Positions 23,417 through 35,405 of a stretch of 64,000 nucleotides of DNA are shown piece after piece. The stretch's first letter is position 1. Each line of letters begins with the position of its first letter. The translations under genes were made by a program, and so were the position numbers. The DNA lies in contig CAJSYZ010000004.1 in the NCBI GenBank assembly GCA_910574455.1, positions 1,240,001-1,304,000 on the forward strand, written 5' to 3'. This DNA comes from Trichaptum fuscoviolaceum (Eukaryota; Basidiomycota; Agaricomycetes; Hymenochaetales; Trichaptaceae). Under the pieces are notes generated by a model that was given only the letters and a program-made list of their open reading frames with translations, did no database searches and was not told the DNA's origin.

Positions 23417-25119
23417 GAGATCTGAGAGTCCTCAGAAGTCATGTTCTTGCGATGATGAGTCCTCGAGAGCCTAAGTATCAGCGACGTCTGACTTATCCGA
23501 TGACCAAAAAATAAGAGCTAGGAAGCAGTACGTACTAGATAGTGATGTGATGGACACAAAAGAAACACGCCGCCGTCCTGACATACTATATTCCTCCCTA
23601 TCATTCAACATCCGAGTCTGCATCAGTTCCAGTAGCCTGAGCGCTGCACAAAAGACACTCCGAGAATACGGCCAGCGGAATTTGTATATGGATGTGTTCG
23701 TAATGTTGATAATGCATCTTTCAGCAAGAGGAGGGTGGAACAGTGGCATATGCAAGAGCCTGCGCTGGGGCCGAGTGCTAAAGTACTATGTAGAGTCTTG
23801 AGGTAGAGGAACGAACCCAGAGGACCCCGGCACTCCCCAAATAAGATTGAGACCTCCCAGAAAACTCATGGAAGGCTCTTTTTCAGACAGTTTTTGTCCT
23901 TTAAATATGGCCTCTCTTACCCGGAATAGGTCATGACGGGTTTTCATCGCTTAGTCAATAGCCGGACTGGAATACTGTGTTCCGGCATACTATTACCATA
24001 TGTAGAAGAAGCTCCGGCCAGACATGAAGCTTCACCGGGCTCTTGCCGGGCCTTCCACGGAACACAAATTCTAGACTGGTAAGATAAGTTACTTCAAGCC
24101 AGCCTTTTCAAAAAGTAATTTGTAACACTGTAGAGCAATGCTATCCGCCATTGATTCGCACCTATCTATCTTGGGCCAATTTATCTGTACGATTTTACTT
24201 AGCATCCTCAAAAATTGCCACTTCCGGAAAGGACTAGTCATAGGAGCCTGAGACTGAAGTTCGGGTTTTCGGGGTCTCGAAAGCAATCGACGACGACCAT
24301 GATGACGCTTTTCGCCAACGTTGTGCGCGAGGCCGTTGTCGAAGCCGGCTTGCTCACCGCATTCCAAAACCAGTAGGAACCAACGCATGCTGTCTCATTG
24401 TGTCATAGCACCTCAGGCTTGCCCAAAGTCAAATGCAGCATGATCCCTAGTTCGCTCAGCTCAGCCAAAGTCAAGAAAAGCCAGCCTATCGAAGAAAGGT
24501 ATCGTGTTTCTTTCATCCGTCTTTGGCCCTAACACGCCATCAATGATCAGACAGCCTCGAATGGTTGCCGTGCTCGTTGGTAATGATAGGCAGCTGTGGA
24601 AAATTTGCTCAAGCCTGAAGTAACGAGGCATTCAGGGTTAAAGGAAAAGATAACAAGGACTCGGAATCACGATGACTGCGCTTGCACTTACGAGCTATAT
24701 CTTCGACATTGTATCGACCTCTGAGGGTGCGCAAGAAGCAGTAGCAACAGGCACGAATCAGCCTGTCTGTCGATCTTCCCAGGTCCGTTACGAGGCCAAA
24801 CCTAAGTCGCTTGAGCATATTGCTCATAATCCGACGACGCCGAGTCTTAAAATCGATCACAACCTCGGTCAATGGGCGCTTGATACCTCAAAGCAGTGCA
24901 CATATATTGAGCGGAGTGGCATACACACGCAGCTGGAAGAAACACCGTCAGATAGAGCGTTGGATCATGGCTCTTCTCCACTTCACCTGCTGACAGCGCG
25001 TTTTATGTGTTTACGTTGACAGCATTTTTCTCTGTTGTTGACGCAGCAATACTAGATTCTACATATGCCTCTTCTAAAATGACATCTTTAAGTACATGTA
25101 CGTCCTCCTACGTAACTTG
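23417..25119. other. Intergenic, 1.7 kb without recognised gene
   Basis: Overlapping frames of 80-115 codons exist on both strands (for example around 24089-25019) but none shows a family motif or a plausible splice model. Confidence 0.4.
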
Positions 25120-26167
25120 TCATTTGGCTTTATGGTATGCAGGCCTGAGCCTTCTATTCCAAAATCCTTCGTCTTTGAATTCAGGGACCCAACGGAATAG
25201 CTCCTTCTTCCAGTCCTCGCCGAGATCCCCTTTGAACACTTCAGCAAAAAACTTGACAGCATCTTCGCTCACATCCGTCCATTCTTCCTTCTCCTTCTCC
25301 AAACGCGTGTTCAAGACTCTTTGGACCGTGAACTCAAAGCGATCTCCTGCCCAGCTTCCGCGATGGAGAGCATCGCCTTCGTAACCCATGCTCGTGCTCG
25401 GGTCGGACGACCAGCAGATGTGGATAAACAGCAGCGTGCCCAGGAGTTTGTAGTCGTCAGGCACAGTCACCTCCGAGTCTTCAAGCTTGTCAAGGGCCGC
25501 GCTAAGGCGCACGTAAATCTTTTTCGTGTGGTTCCAAAGCACCTCCATGTTTGGAACGAAGACACGTTCGTCGACATTGGTTATGTGCTTCAGGAGGGCA
25601 TCGGTTACCTCGGAGTCATTTTCGACTTGCTTCGGAACCCTTTTCCGGTCTGCCCAGGTGATGTTCTTCCATATATCGTTTGTGCGCAGTTTACTCACGT
25701 ATTCCATAAACACATGTTGTTTTTGACCTCTTTCGAAATTTGACCTTGCCCATTGCACGAACGTGCAGTCCGCGTCTTCTTCGTCTTTTTCGTCTTCGAA
25801 CTTGGATAAACCGCTTTTAAAATCAAGGTAGTCTTGCGAGATGACTCCCTCAGGAAGGTCATCGTCCTTCGCGTAATCTCCAAGGCAGATGATTCGGTCG
25901 CCCGCCCAGCTAGGGACGTGCATTACATCGCGGAGACGCTTCTCGCTCAGAATCAAGAGACGCGTGTTTGTGCAGGCAAGATAGAGTATGCCTTTCAAGT
26001 CATCGATTTCGTGAAAAATCATATCAATGATTTCCACAGGAAGCTTTCCGAAACGTCCGAGACTGCGGTGATCGTAATCCTTCTTGTAATTGATCCTTTG
26101 AATAGTGTCAGTCTGTCACGGTGAAGCGCGTAGAGTAGTTTCTGGTGACGAACTTTAGCTTGTCCAT
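25120..26167 (-). CDS. F-box-like protein (intact copy B)
   Basis: Exon 1 (26150-26167, MDKLKF) and exon 2 (25120-26082) join at phase 0 to 326 residues. The intron donor reads GTCACC, weaker than GTAACC in the paralogue at 8288. The F-box-like core is LPVEIIDMIFHEIDDL followed by ILYLACTNTRLL and SEKRLRD. The downstream family blocks GDRIICLGDY, LPEGVISQDYLDF, PNMEVLWNH, VTVPDDYKL and WAGDRFEFTV match the copies at 5234 and 8258. It is about 75 percent similar by eye to the broken copy at 5234 and appears undamaged. A role as an SCF substrate adaptor is inferred only from the divergent F-box pattern. Confidence 0.75.
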
Positions 26168-26787
26168 TACGTTGGTCACCGGAATCCATCTTGGTTGAAA
26201 CAAAGTACAGTACAAATTCTTGCCAATATCACCATAGATGAATTCGCCCAATTTCCCACCGGTGTATATAATCTTCTTTTTATCTAAGTTTAACCTGGAA
26301 GAGTGTTAGCAATCTTGTATCGACAAGACATTATAACCTTGCAAAGGGAGAAGCGTACAGAAACCAATACTGTCCCATTTTCAGACGGTCGAAGGTTCGA
26401 TACTGTCAGTAATAGCAGGATAACTTGATGTGCGGGAAAGCAAATTAAGGTCTTTTGGTCGGTACTAGAAGGGTTCTTGTTGCTGATTTTATATGCAAAA
26501 CGATGTGGTTTGTGGTTAAGAAACTGAACCACAAGTTACTCGGCTCCACACATCTACAGTCCACTCAACTTAAAAGTGTAATGCAATCACAACGTTTAGA
26601 GTTTGCCAAGGCACGATGCCGACCACATTAACAAAAACAACAATCTTTACTTAGGCATTAATCCCACAAACCAAATCACTACTGACGTTTGATCTCCTAT
26701 ATCACTAAAGGGGTACCATAAATTGAATACATATTCTCAATCTCAACACAATCTGTGCCTCAGATCAACGTAAATTCTGATGGCTTC
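26168..26787. other. Promoter-side intergenic region of the F-box-like gene
   Basis: Holds a TATA-like motif on the minus strand at 26487-26496 shared with the paralogue upstream of 8258, and the shared sequence around it. No gene seen. Confidence 0.45.
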
Positions 26788-27257
26788 TCAATCGCTGCAA
26801 GAGAACGAGCTGATGACATCGTTGAAGTCAAAGTTTCCGAGCGCGGCGACGTCCGATCCGATAAAGAGGCTTTGGCCAGTGCATCCGCTGTCACTACAAC
26901 ACAGGTTCCTAGGTGAGCTGCGTTCTACAACAAGGGTGAAGACAAAATAGATACTTACGCGAAGACTGTGCAGGTCGTACCGCTCTGGAGGTGGATGCTG
27001 GAGACCTGGTCGTTGAAGTCGGATCCGAACGTGACACATTGACCGGCGGAAGGGTCAATGACGACGCAGTTACCCTGCAAGTTGTCGTCCGTGCAGAACT
27101 CGACAGCGATGGCAGCCCTCTGCTCGAGAAATCAGTGGGTAGGATTATAAGCGCTGCAAGATTAGGGACTTACAGCCTCGATGGCGGCAGCGTTACCTGT
27201 GCCTACGATGGCGAACAAGAGAGCGGCGATGCCGAGAATCGACTGAGTGAACTGCAT
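26788..27257 (-). CDS. Small secreted cysteine-containing protein, beta/gamma-crystallin-like (copy 3)
   Basis: Exons 27174-27257, 26959-27119 and 26788-26893 join in frame to 116 residues, one more than the paralogues because of an extra codon at the start of exon 2 (RAAIAVEFC). The signal peptide ends near residue 24. Core blocks FGSDFNDQVSSIHLQ and FIGSDVAALGNFDFNDV are kept, as are all cysteines of copy 1. Exon 3 was started at the acceptor giving ADSGC, matching VDTGC in copy 4; an acceptor eight codons upstream is possible. Minus-strand TATAAAAG lies at 27326-27333. This copy is inverted relative to the others. Its intact frame suggests it is functional; role unknown. Confidence 0.82.
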
Positions 27258-29252
27258 GATGAACTGTGAGGAGGTAAGTGCGACTGGTGAATTCGACTTG
27301 GCTCTCTACTTACTCTCATCAGTTGCTTTTATACGTGAAGAAAGCCCTGGGATCAGAAGCCTGTCTCCGGTCATAAACGGTTGGGATTTGGGATTTGTAA
27401 AGCTTAGCATGCAAGAGTGTGCAGGCTCCGCAGTCGCTTTTGTGAGAAATAACTTTCTTGTCACCCCATGTCTTCAAGGGCGCTGATTGTAAGTGCAGGA
27501 CGACATAATTTCCAACGAGTCGAACTTGACTGTACACTTGGGATACATTGATAAGTCCTTCATAGTTGATTTGATCGACTTTCAGCATTTGTGCACTCAA
27601 TTTTTCCTTTTCGCCAGTGCTCCCTTCATGTTTTATTTCGACGCCTCCGGACAGAGAATGGACCACCTACTGGATTAATCATGGAGAATGCACCAGAATA
27701 GAAATGCGGATAAAGTCAGAAACATCTTCCTCTGTAAATTCCGCCAATGAACTTGATAAGCGCTCATGCTTGCTCAATAAGCAACGAGAGACTGCGCATG
27801 AGCGGTAGCTGAAATATGCATAATGCAATACACTCGCTCATTCTCGGAATAGCTTTCAAAGTCCGTGCCAAGAGACTGATGGCCCAACTCGGAGCACCAC
27901 TCCATGTATTGTAAGGTGCGCGATCATAACCAAGAAGCCGTCACTGTGTACGGATGATATGACAAACATCACAGGATCGTATGTCTTAAATGGGTGCTGC
28001 GCAAGAGAACCATGATAATTGATTAGCTAAACAGATTCCATGAGGAACTTCGGTCTTAGGCGGCTAAAACAGCACGAACCTTCCTGCGCAGTTAATGGGC
28101 GCTGTTCTGAACACGGAGAAGTAGACTCAACGCACATTAATTAAGTCTTTGAACGAGTATTAAAATTGACCTTGCTGCCTGGAGGAGAATAACTTTACGG
28201 AGAAGCACAATATCCAAGGGCGTCGCTGAATGGGGTTCGGCCTCGTAACGGGAGCCGCTCATGATCGACATGGATATTTGATACTATATCTGGTGCTGAT
28301 CGTAGCCTGTAAGTCTAAAGCTAGTCTTTGCAGATCTGACTGGACGCGGCACGACATAAGATGTATCATCAGAACATATAGTGCCATATTACGTTGAAAG
28401 TGTAGGCTCTGACATACAATTTGTGAGAACTGGTATTCACTTCACTATTAGCTTCTCTAAAATCTCCAGCCAAAACAAGTGTAAGACATTAGCAGATCTT
28501 CTTAGAATTCAACGTATGAGTATGGGAAAAAGTAAGACTCACTGGAACCCCGTTTAATGAGATTCCCGTTAAAAAGACACATTGGAAACGGCGAAAACCC
28601 CTGGTGTGTGAAGTTTTGAAGTAGAACGCTTCAGGATACCCACAAAAATGCGCAGTCTGTCGATGATACAGCGCACGAGGCGATTGCCGGATAAATGAGA
28701 GCTTATCAACAAAAGGAAGAATTCGTAGTGATATGCGGCTGGTTGCGTCTGCTGGGGAGCAAACTAGAAAGCACGTAAAGGGTCTTCAGCGCTGGCGCTC
28801 GAAATCACACAAGAAGCGTAGTTCCAGACAGGCAGAACTTTCTTTCCGGGCACATTACTAATGCAGAGGTTCGTCCAGTATCCTAATACGTCATATGAAG
28901 CTCGATTTATAACAACAGAGACCGATAGCGTACTATCATTTTTCTTCCGTCTTGTATTGGTCGTCAAAGCGAGACCAGAGTAGTATCTTCTGACTGAATG
29001 TGTATCTCAAGCGAGTCTCCCCAGCCGATCTACTAGCAGCACTTCAGCTCGGATTGTCTGATATGGATCTCCTACGATGACCGCGTGCGACACCCAGGGA
29101 GCTAACAAAGCCCTACCCTTACTAAGAGATGGATCTATTCTCGCATTTGGCGGACCGTTTGTGACCGAACAAGGAATGACTGAAGAGTTAGAAATGCTAG
29201 TGTTAGAATGAGCCAGAGAACCCAAGTCGTATTTACCACCTCACTTCCCACC
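27258..29252. other. Intergenic: promoter of copy 3, then left part of the segmental duplication
   Basis: 27258-27400 is the promoter of the minus-strand secreted gene, with TATAAAAG at 27326-27333. From about 27780 the sequence is a diverged direct copy of about 36860-38070, for example the shared block ATATCTGGTGCTGATC. No gene is supported. Confidence 0.55.
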
Positions 29253-30270
29253 ATGCAGCTCACTCACTGGCAGTAAATCATCTCCATCGCCTATTTCCTC
29301 TTCGCTGTCGCAAGTGCAGGAAGTGCTAATTCTCTCCAGACCTTAACCACCTACTCTCGCAGCGTTCATACAAACAATACCACTGACCATTTGAATAGAG
29401 GGCAGCCACTGTCGCATTTTTCACGGCTAACAACGTCCAGGGCAACTGCGTCGACCTCCAATGGTCAATGTGTCGTCACCTTCGGATCCGACGTCGACAA
29501 CCAGGTCTCCAGTGTTCACGTTCAGAGTAACAGAATCTGTACGATCTTTGAGTAACTGAGAAATTAAGCTTTATGGTAGGCTATGAGTCACTCACGTATC
29601 CATTTACTAGCGACGCCAGATGTACTGTCAACAGCTTCTTCATCGACTCCGTCGTTGCCGCTCGGTGACTTCAACTTCAACGATGTCATCGTCTCGGACT
29701 CGTTCTCCTGCAGCGGATGAGGTGACCGTACTGACGACATGTATTTAGGGGATCAGCATGCGTAGGTATGGACTTTTTATGAGCGAGTCAGTTTTTCGCT
29801 GTAGCTTGAGGTAGAAAGGAAAAGCGAAACCTACGATGAGTCGTATTACGGCCATGGCCTACTTCAAATCACCACTGGACAGCAGGATGAGAGTACACTC
29901 AAACAGCGAGCATAAAACGCAAGCCGTCAGTTCTTTATAGTCGCGAATTGGGAGTAAACTGTGCGTACATGTCGAAGAGCTAGAAGCATCCTAGAACAGC
30001 TATTGTCGATAATACCCCGTTCTCAATGGTTCGTTGGTCCCGGAAAGCTCATCAATTATTTTATTAGCGGTACTGAGACTAGCAAAAGCGTTGAGTCACG
30101 AGGTCGCGCGCCTTGGATTCGGAGACGTACTGTTGAGAGCTTCAATGGCTGCAAGGAGGGTCAACGTGAGTGTTCGAGTTAAGGTTTGTTGTGCCCGACG
30201 GTCGGCAACTTGAAAATCGACTCCGGGTAATAAGTTTTGCTTTAGGGCAGGCGGTATCGAAGGTCAATGC
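27780..30270 (+). repeat. Segmental duplication, copy 1
   Basis: Diverged direct repeat of about 36860-39000. Shared words in the same order include GAGACTGCGCA, GGAGAAGCA, ATATCTGGTGCTGATC, GACCGCGTGCGA and, after the secreted gene, GTGAGTGTTCGAGTTAA. The unit carries the secreted-protein gene, here a pseudogene. Confidence 0.75.
29253..29720 (+). pseudogene. Small secreted protein, broken copy 2
   Basis: The three-exon layout of the family is recognisable, but the signal-peptide exon meets a TAA after seven codons (MQLTHWQ). The second exon lacks about eight bases relative to copy 4, shifting the frame in the CVDIFPSNGQC region, and the first cysteine of the mature protein is replaced by Phe. 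The upstream TATA box is also altered: TTAGAAAT stands where copy 4 has TATAAAT. Confidence 0.85.
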
Positions 30271-30709
30271 CAAGCTCCGAGGATGCCGAGGCGCGGCGAC
30301 TCACATTCACCTGAGAGCCGAGGAACAAGTCGGATCTTCTCTGAATTCGGGACCGGTCGTGCTCCGGGTGATTGGGGACCCGGGTGAAATGGATGCACTC
30401 GAAATGACATTTGCCCCGACGACTTCGGTCCACTCGTAATGTATGTCATTTATATCACTACACAAAGCGAGCAAGCTTGTGAACGATGTTGTACATATAC
30501 AATACAATATCAACGCCTTTTTCAAAGCTTGACAAAAACAACCACTCAAAATGAGTCGAAATAATACTGGCTTGCCTTATAATATTCACACAAGTACACC
30601 AGAAAATATATCTTCCCAGATGAACAAACGGCAAGATATGAGGGATGGCTGTTATTAACAATTCTTGTTGGGTGAAAATATATGGTCGAAAGCAATGTAC
30701 GTAGAACTA
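29721..30709. other. Intergenic, right part of the segmental duplication
   Basis: 29721 to about 30270 is a diverged copy of 38537-39000. The rest has no recognised feature and contains the 3' flank of the membrane-protein gene. Confidence 0.5.
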
Positions 30710-32065
30710 TCAAACTGAATACTCATCGCCAGGTTTGAGGTTTACGGACAATACGTCCGGGGTATCCTGAAGCCTGATGATACTCGCGGGAATAATATTG
30801 GAGTCCGTGACAGTCTCTACAGTTTTCAGGATATCGATCGTAGTAGTAGGTTCACTGGACAAGGCATCGAATGTTGAGAGCTTTGTGTCATGCTCCGAGA
30901 CCTGTCCAGAGTATTGGTTTTGGCGATATCTATGAAGTACCGCAGGCGTTCCTCCTGTGGTACGCTGAAGGGAAGACTGGTTATCCTGCACCTTAATGAC
31001 ACCCATCTTTATGTCCCGGAATACCTTGCAGGCCATCGCGTTCTCGATCGCTAAGTTCGGGACCGTGAGCATCGCTCGGTAGACCGGAGGAATGGACGGA
31101 GAGAGGATCATAGCCATAGTGACGATATTTCCGCCCACAGTAATTCTACGCCAACTCGCTTTAGCAGAGAACAGCAGGGATGAAATGGGCTGCGTACAGA
31201 TAGTATTGCTGTCCACTCCGCAAGAGAGCTCGAGAAAGCTGCGGGAGGGCGAGGCCTCCCCAAATCGTCTTAACGCGATTCTTCAAGCTGACATTCACTG
31301 TGGCACCGAACATAAACTTCAGCGAGATTGCGATGAGGACGAGCGTATCGTTTACTGCCGAAGCGATGATTCCAGCCGAGCTGAAGGGCTTCACTTCGAC
31401 ATTGATGCATCGAGACGTAGGTCCGATATGAGTCCCTTCGATCGCGAACGGCACGGTGATGCAACCCCCGAGGACGGCCAGCCAGATGACTCCAAATACC
31501 CAAACGACTATACGTTGATCGGCGAAGACAGCTCTGATGCGGAGGAAGAAGAGGAATGATGTTGATGGGACAGCTACGGCAAAGCACCAGCCTAGGGCAA
31601 TTTCAAGGGTCTGGCAGTTCCCTATAGCACCGACTTCAGGGAGGGAAAACGTTAGTATAGGTTTAGTGAAGGCTAAGATAGGCTTCGCTTACTTTGTAAA
31701 ACTGTAGCAGATATTATGTACGCAAATGCCGTTATTCTAGCATAGACTTGTGTTAAGGAAGTGGATTAGACGCCGGGAAAATGGTAGTTTACCTCGAAAA
31801 GAAGTAAGTTAACGTCGGCAATGAAGTCTTATACTTGAAGAGCAGCTGATAGTCTTGATATGAATGTATTAGAATGTCCCAGATAAATGCCTGTTAGCGA
31901 TGGAGTAAGTAAGGATGATTCGTGCTATTGAATGAAGTGAGAGCGTACTCCAAGACTCGCAGTGCGAATGTAACGGGAAACCTCCAATTGAGCCGCAGTT
32001 GAAGGCGGCAAGAATGCAAGAGGCGTATTCGGGTTGAGAATTGGGAAATCAGTCGAGTTGGGCAT
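30710..32065 (-). CDS. Multi-helix integral membrane protein of an Agaricomycete family
   Basis: Exons 31949-32065, 31793-31890, 31693-31736, 31198-31633 and 30710-31145 join with matching phases to 376 residues. Hydrophobic segments suggest about seven helices, including GWCFAVAVPSTSFLFFLRIRAVF, given only for position, VVWVFGVIWLAVL and TVGGNIVTMAMILS. Conserved-looking blocks are LIHSYQDYQLLF, THIGPTSRCIN, NDTLVLIAIS, LLRSGQQYYL and SPSIPPVYRAMLTVPN; I recall similar blocks in many uncharacterised Agaricomycete proteins resembling the DUF6533 group. The last ~100 residues are Ser/Thr-rich and cytosolic in type. No catalytic residues are evident; a receptor-like or transport role is only a guess. 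Confidence 0.82.
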
Positions 32066-33137
32066 GGTGGAAGGGACTGGTTAACAATGGCTGGATTGCT
32101 ATCTTGGCGGGCGGAGGCAGCGGAGACCTAGTAGCACAGAAGCGACCCTGGGATGCGTTAAGATATAGTCTAGGTCAATGCCTCCCCCGAGGCGTCTTTT
32201 TCCATCTTTTCGAAGACCTGTCATGGCATACGAGACACGAGTTGCGAAATGTATGTTTCATCAAACCTCTATCTTTGCGAAGCATCATCTCAATATCCAC
32301 TTCCTTCGCATGACATGGGAAAAGTGTCATTCATACTTATGTATGAGTATTGTGGACTGGCCTGGGGTAATCCCTCGTGGAATGTATGTGCCCATTGCCT
32401 TTCGCGACAATCCAGTGCCGGGTGAGTCGCATGACTGTCTTGATCAATCGTCATTAATAGAACCACTGTGACGACTCGGAGATGCGGAATCTTAATAAAC
32501 TTTCGGGCCCTTAGCATCGTGAGGAAATCGTTTGTCTTATTCGCGGTCCGCGGCGGAAGTTCTTTGACTAAATTAGAATGTACTTCAGCGTTCTCCCGTA
32601 CTAACTTCGCAGGACAATACGGGACAAAGACCGGAGGGATATGTCGTGTTCCGTTTCTGAATGACAGCGATGCTGATGTCGTGGCCCGGTTGCCCAAATG
32701 AATCGATTCCAGTGCGAATTTAGGATTCGAGTGGAAGGATAGTAATAGACGGTAATATGATGTCTTTCCGCAAAGTTTGTGGCATGGTTGGGAAAAACAC
32801 CGCTTTAAGGTTGAGCTTTGATCTTTGAAATGGCACAGGGGTAGGAGACCTCGGACACCGTCACCGTGGCAGGCATTTGAGTCCGGAGTCCCAGAAGTCC
32901 CTGTGACGTCAAAACGGCGTGAGAATAAACACAAATATGCAACAACAACGCGTTGTTAGCGACCGTGACGTGTCTCGAGTTGATCCCGACTTGAACACCC
33001 ATGTTCAAGACAAAAGGCAGTCATCGTACTCGTCTCAACAAACCAAAGAACTCTCTTAAAAAAGGCCAGACCATAAAGTAAGTGAATGCTTCAGCATTGC
33101 ATTCGACGCTGTCTAGGTCTTCACTGGCAAATACTAG
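32066..33137. other. Intergenic, possible first exon of the following gene
   Basis: A 214-codon minus-strand frame (32290-32934) has no recognisable family. An ATG at 33001 opens MFKTKGSHRTRL and runs to a GTAAGT donor at 33078, but its phase does not fit the next exon, so the start of the gene at 33138 is unresolved. Confidence 0.4.
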
Positions 33138-34489
33138 CGCTGCCAAGGAAATAATCCATCTAGACCAAATTCCAAAGTGAGTATATGCTGCTCGTACATA
33201 TACTTATATGGCCTGAGAAAAGAATCCAGGTAGAAATCAAGACTGACAAACACGAACGAGTTCCAGTAAGTCGAGACCGTTTTGTCTCAGCATTGAGTTA
33301 TGCTGACTTCCGAACTAGAATGTCTCAAAGGAGGAAGATCAGGACAGTGTGGGTTCTGTTCTACTTTAACCGTTCTACCTTCTACGTCTTCTATGGTTTT
33401 GCTTACGATTTGTTTATGTATTAGTTGCAGAACGTTACTCTGACAGTACGTTGGCAGTGTTTATATGCGCACTGACCATGATACTGAACGTAGCTCGTGT
33501 AGCCGGAAATCATTCAGGACATCTCCGAAATCTGCGTGAAGGTTGGTTCCACTTCTACCTTTCCATGTCTACATATTCTTACTCACTAACGAAATACCGT
33601 TCCCTAGGACATGAAAAAATTAATGGAAATCGGTGTAAAGCTTTTCACCCTTGTTACTACTACAGTCATTGATGGTGAGACACTCGTAAGTACACGCGAT
33701 CGAACTACAGGCAGTGCAGCCTAAAATACCGCTACAGCGTATCCCCAGTGATATTGCGGTTCAACTGGTATGTTCTCTTTGAAAATGTCCTGGCTAGCCG
33801 CGTTACGACCGACATACTATAAGCAGCAATCAGAGCACGAAACTATGGTTGAAGCTAGTGACCCAGCGGTTAGACTTTACTGGCTATATGCGCACTTAAC
33901 TGCTCAATTGTTACTTTCCACAGGACGATATCGAAGAGCAGGAAATACGAGAGCACGCTGGCGGCCAACAGGTTCAGAACAACCATGTTGGCAACCCTAC
34001 AGTAAGCTTCCTTAAATCACACCTAATCGGTTAGACTCGTTGTATTCAAGAACAACATTCAGGGAAAATTAGACCCTTCTCAGTCGCTCTACGCCTCGGT
34101 TAGTCACTTATGCGGCAACCTTGGAACGAAACACGGCTTACTGAACCTTTTCAGGTCATAGACCAGTTGCAAGTTGGCGAGATGCCGTACTCAGAGCGGC
34201 CTACAGATTTTAACATGCAGGTTCCGCGCGCGGTAAATGGTAAATTGATCGATTTACCGCCCATAGTGAGCATTACCGCGAGTACTTCCGCGCAGTTCCT
34301 CCCACTTTCCCACGTCTCCCTCTCATCTTCGGAAAGGTTCTACGGGTTATTGTAAGTTTTTAGAAATGCAAAAAAAATATGTACATGGTTCCATGGGTGT
34401 ATACGACAAGATATATTTTTCTCAATAATATTCCGAATTTATTGGAATCAAACATGTCAAAGAGGCATGCAGTTAGAAACAAGAAGGTC

Positions 34490-34720
34490 AAAGGGAGCGC
34501 GGTAATCTGTACGGTAGGCGCGGTAAATGTCCGCGGTAGTTGAATGGAAGAGCGGTAAAGTTCGTGAAATAGCGCGGAAGTCATGGTAAAATCAACGGTA
34601 GGCATGGTAAAACCAACGGTAGCATGGTAAAACCAACGGTAATGGCGCGGAAGTGCGCGTTAAAATCGACGGTAGTGCGCGGTAAAGTCAGCGGTAATGG
34701 CGCGGAACTGCATGTTAGCT
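34490..34720 (+). repeat. Degenerate GCGCGGTAA-type tandem array, left block
   Basis: About ten imperfect units around GCGCGGTAA/GCATGGTAAAACCAACGGTAG inside the 34197-35425 element. Inverted-orientation units (TTACCGC) occur at 34255-34285 near the left end. Confidence 0.7.
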
Positions 34721-35284
34721 TTGTACAGTCCTGAGTGATACCTGTAAATATGTAGAAAATGTGCAGCTCCATATCATTGTATATTCAGTCTCTAATTAAC
34801 TCCTGCATTACAGGACAATACTCAGAGTGTTCCGGAGTTTTTCTTTATTGTTTTCTCCATTACTCATAATATATCTGGCGCGTACAAAGGTTAGATACAT
34901 ACATAGAACGGTCTAAATTGTTAGTTTCTGTCGATATGAGCTTCATTATTTAAAACAAAGAATTGGCGGAGTTATCGGTGCTCGAACTTCCAGTTAGCTT
35001 CCACGTTCGGACATCAATAACTCTGTCAATTCTCTGCTTTAAATCTTGAAACTTATATCGACAGAAACTACTAGTCAAGATATTTCCATGCATATTCTTA
35101 ACTTCTGTACGCGACAGTTATTTGTTGAGGTATGGAGAAAACAAGACAAACGTCTAAAACATCGGAACACTATTTTGAGTCACTGTACTACTAGTAGTAG
35201 TATAACCACAATTATATTTTGTTTGCTATAAACCATTTATTTGCACTATCTAATGCTTCACTTCCACAAAGTAGTCTAAGATAG

Positions 35285-35405
35285 CTGCGCGGTAATGTAG
35301 AAGCCACTGCGCGGTAATGGCGCTGAAGTGCGCGGTAAAATCGACGGAACTGCATGGTAATTCCCGCGGTACTGCGCGGTACTGCGCGGTAGCACGGTAA
35401 TCTGT
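35285..35405 (+). repeat. Degenerate GCGCGGTAA-type tandem array, right block
   Basis: About eight units of the same motif close to the right end of the element, ending in ACTGCGCGGTACTGCGCGGT. Confidence 0.7.

Noticed and set aside
24089..25019. Possible gene between the kinase-like pseudogene and the F-box-like gene
   Set aside because: Frames on both strands overlap without motif or splice support.
32290..32934. 214-codon minus-strand frame
   Set aside because: No recognisable motif, no splice partners and biased composition. It is long for chance but unsupported.
33001..33077. First exon (MFKTKGSHRTRL) of the micro-exon gene
   Set aside because: Good ATG and donor, but it ends at phase 2 while the next exon needs phase 0, so it was not joined.
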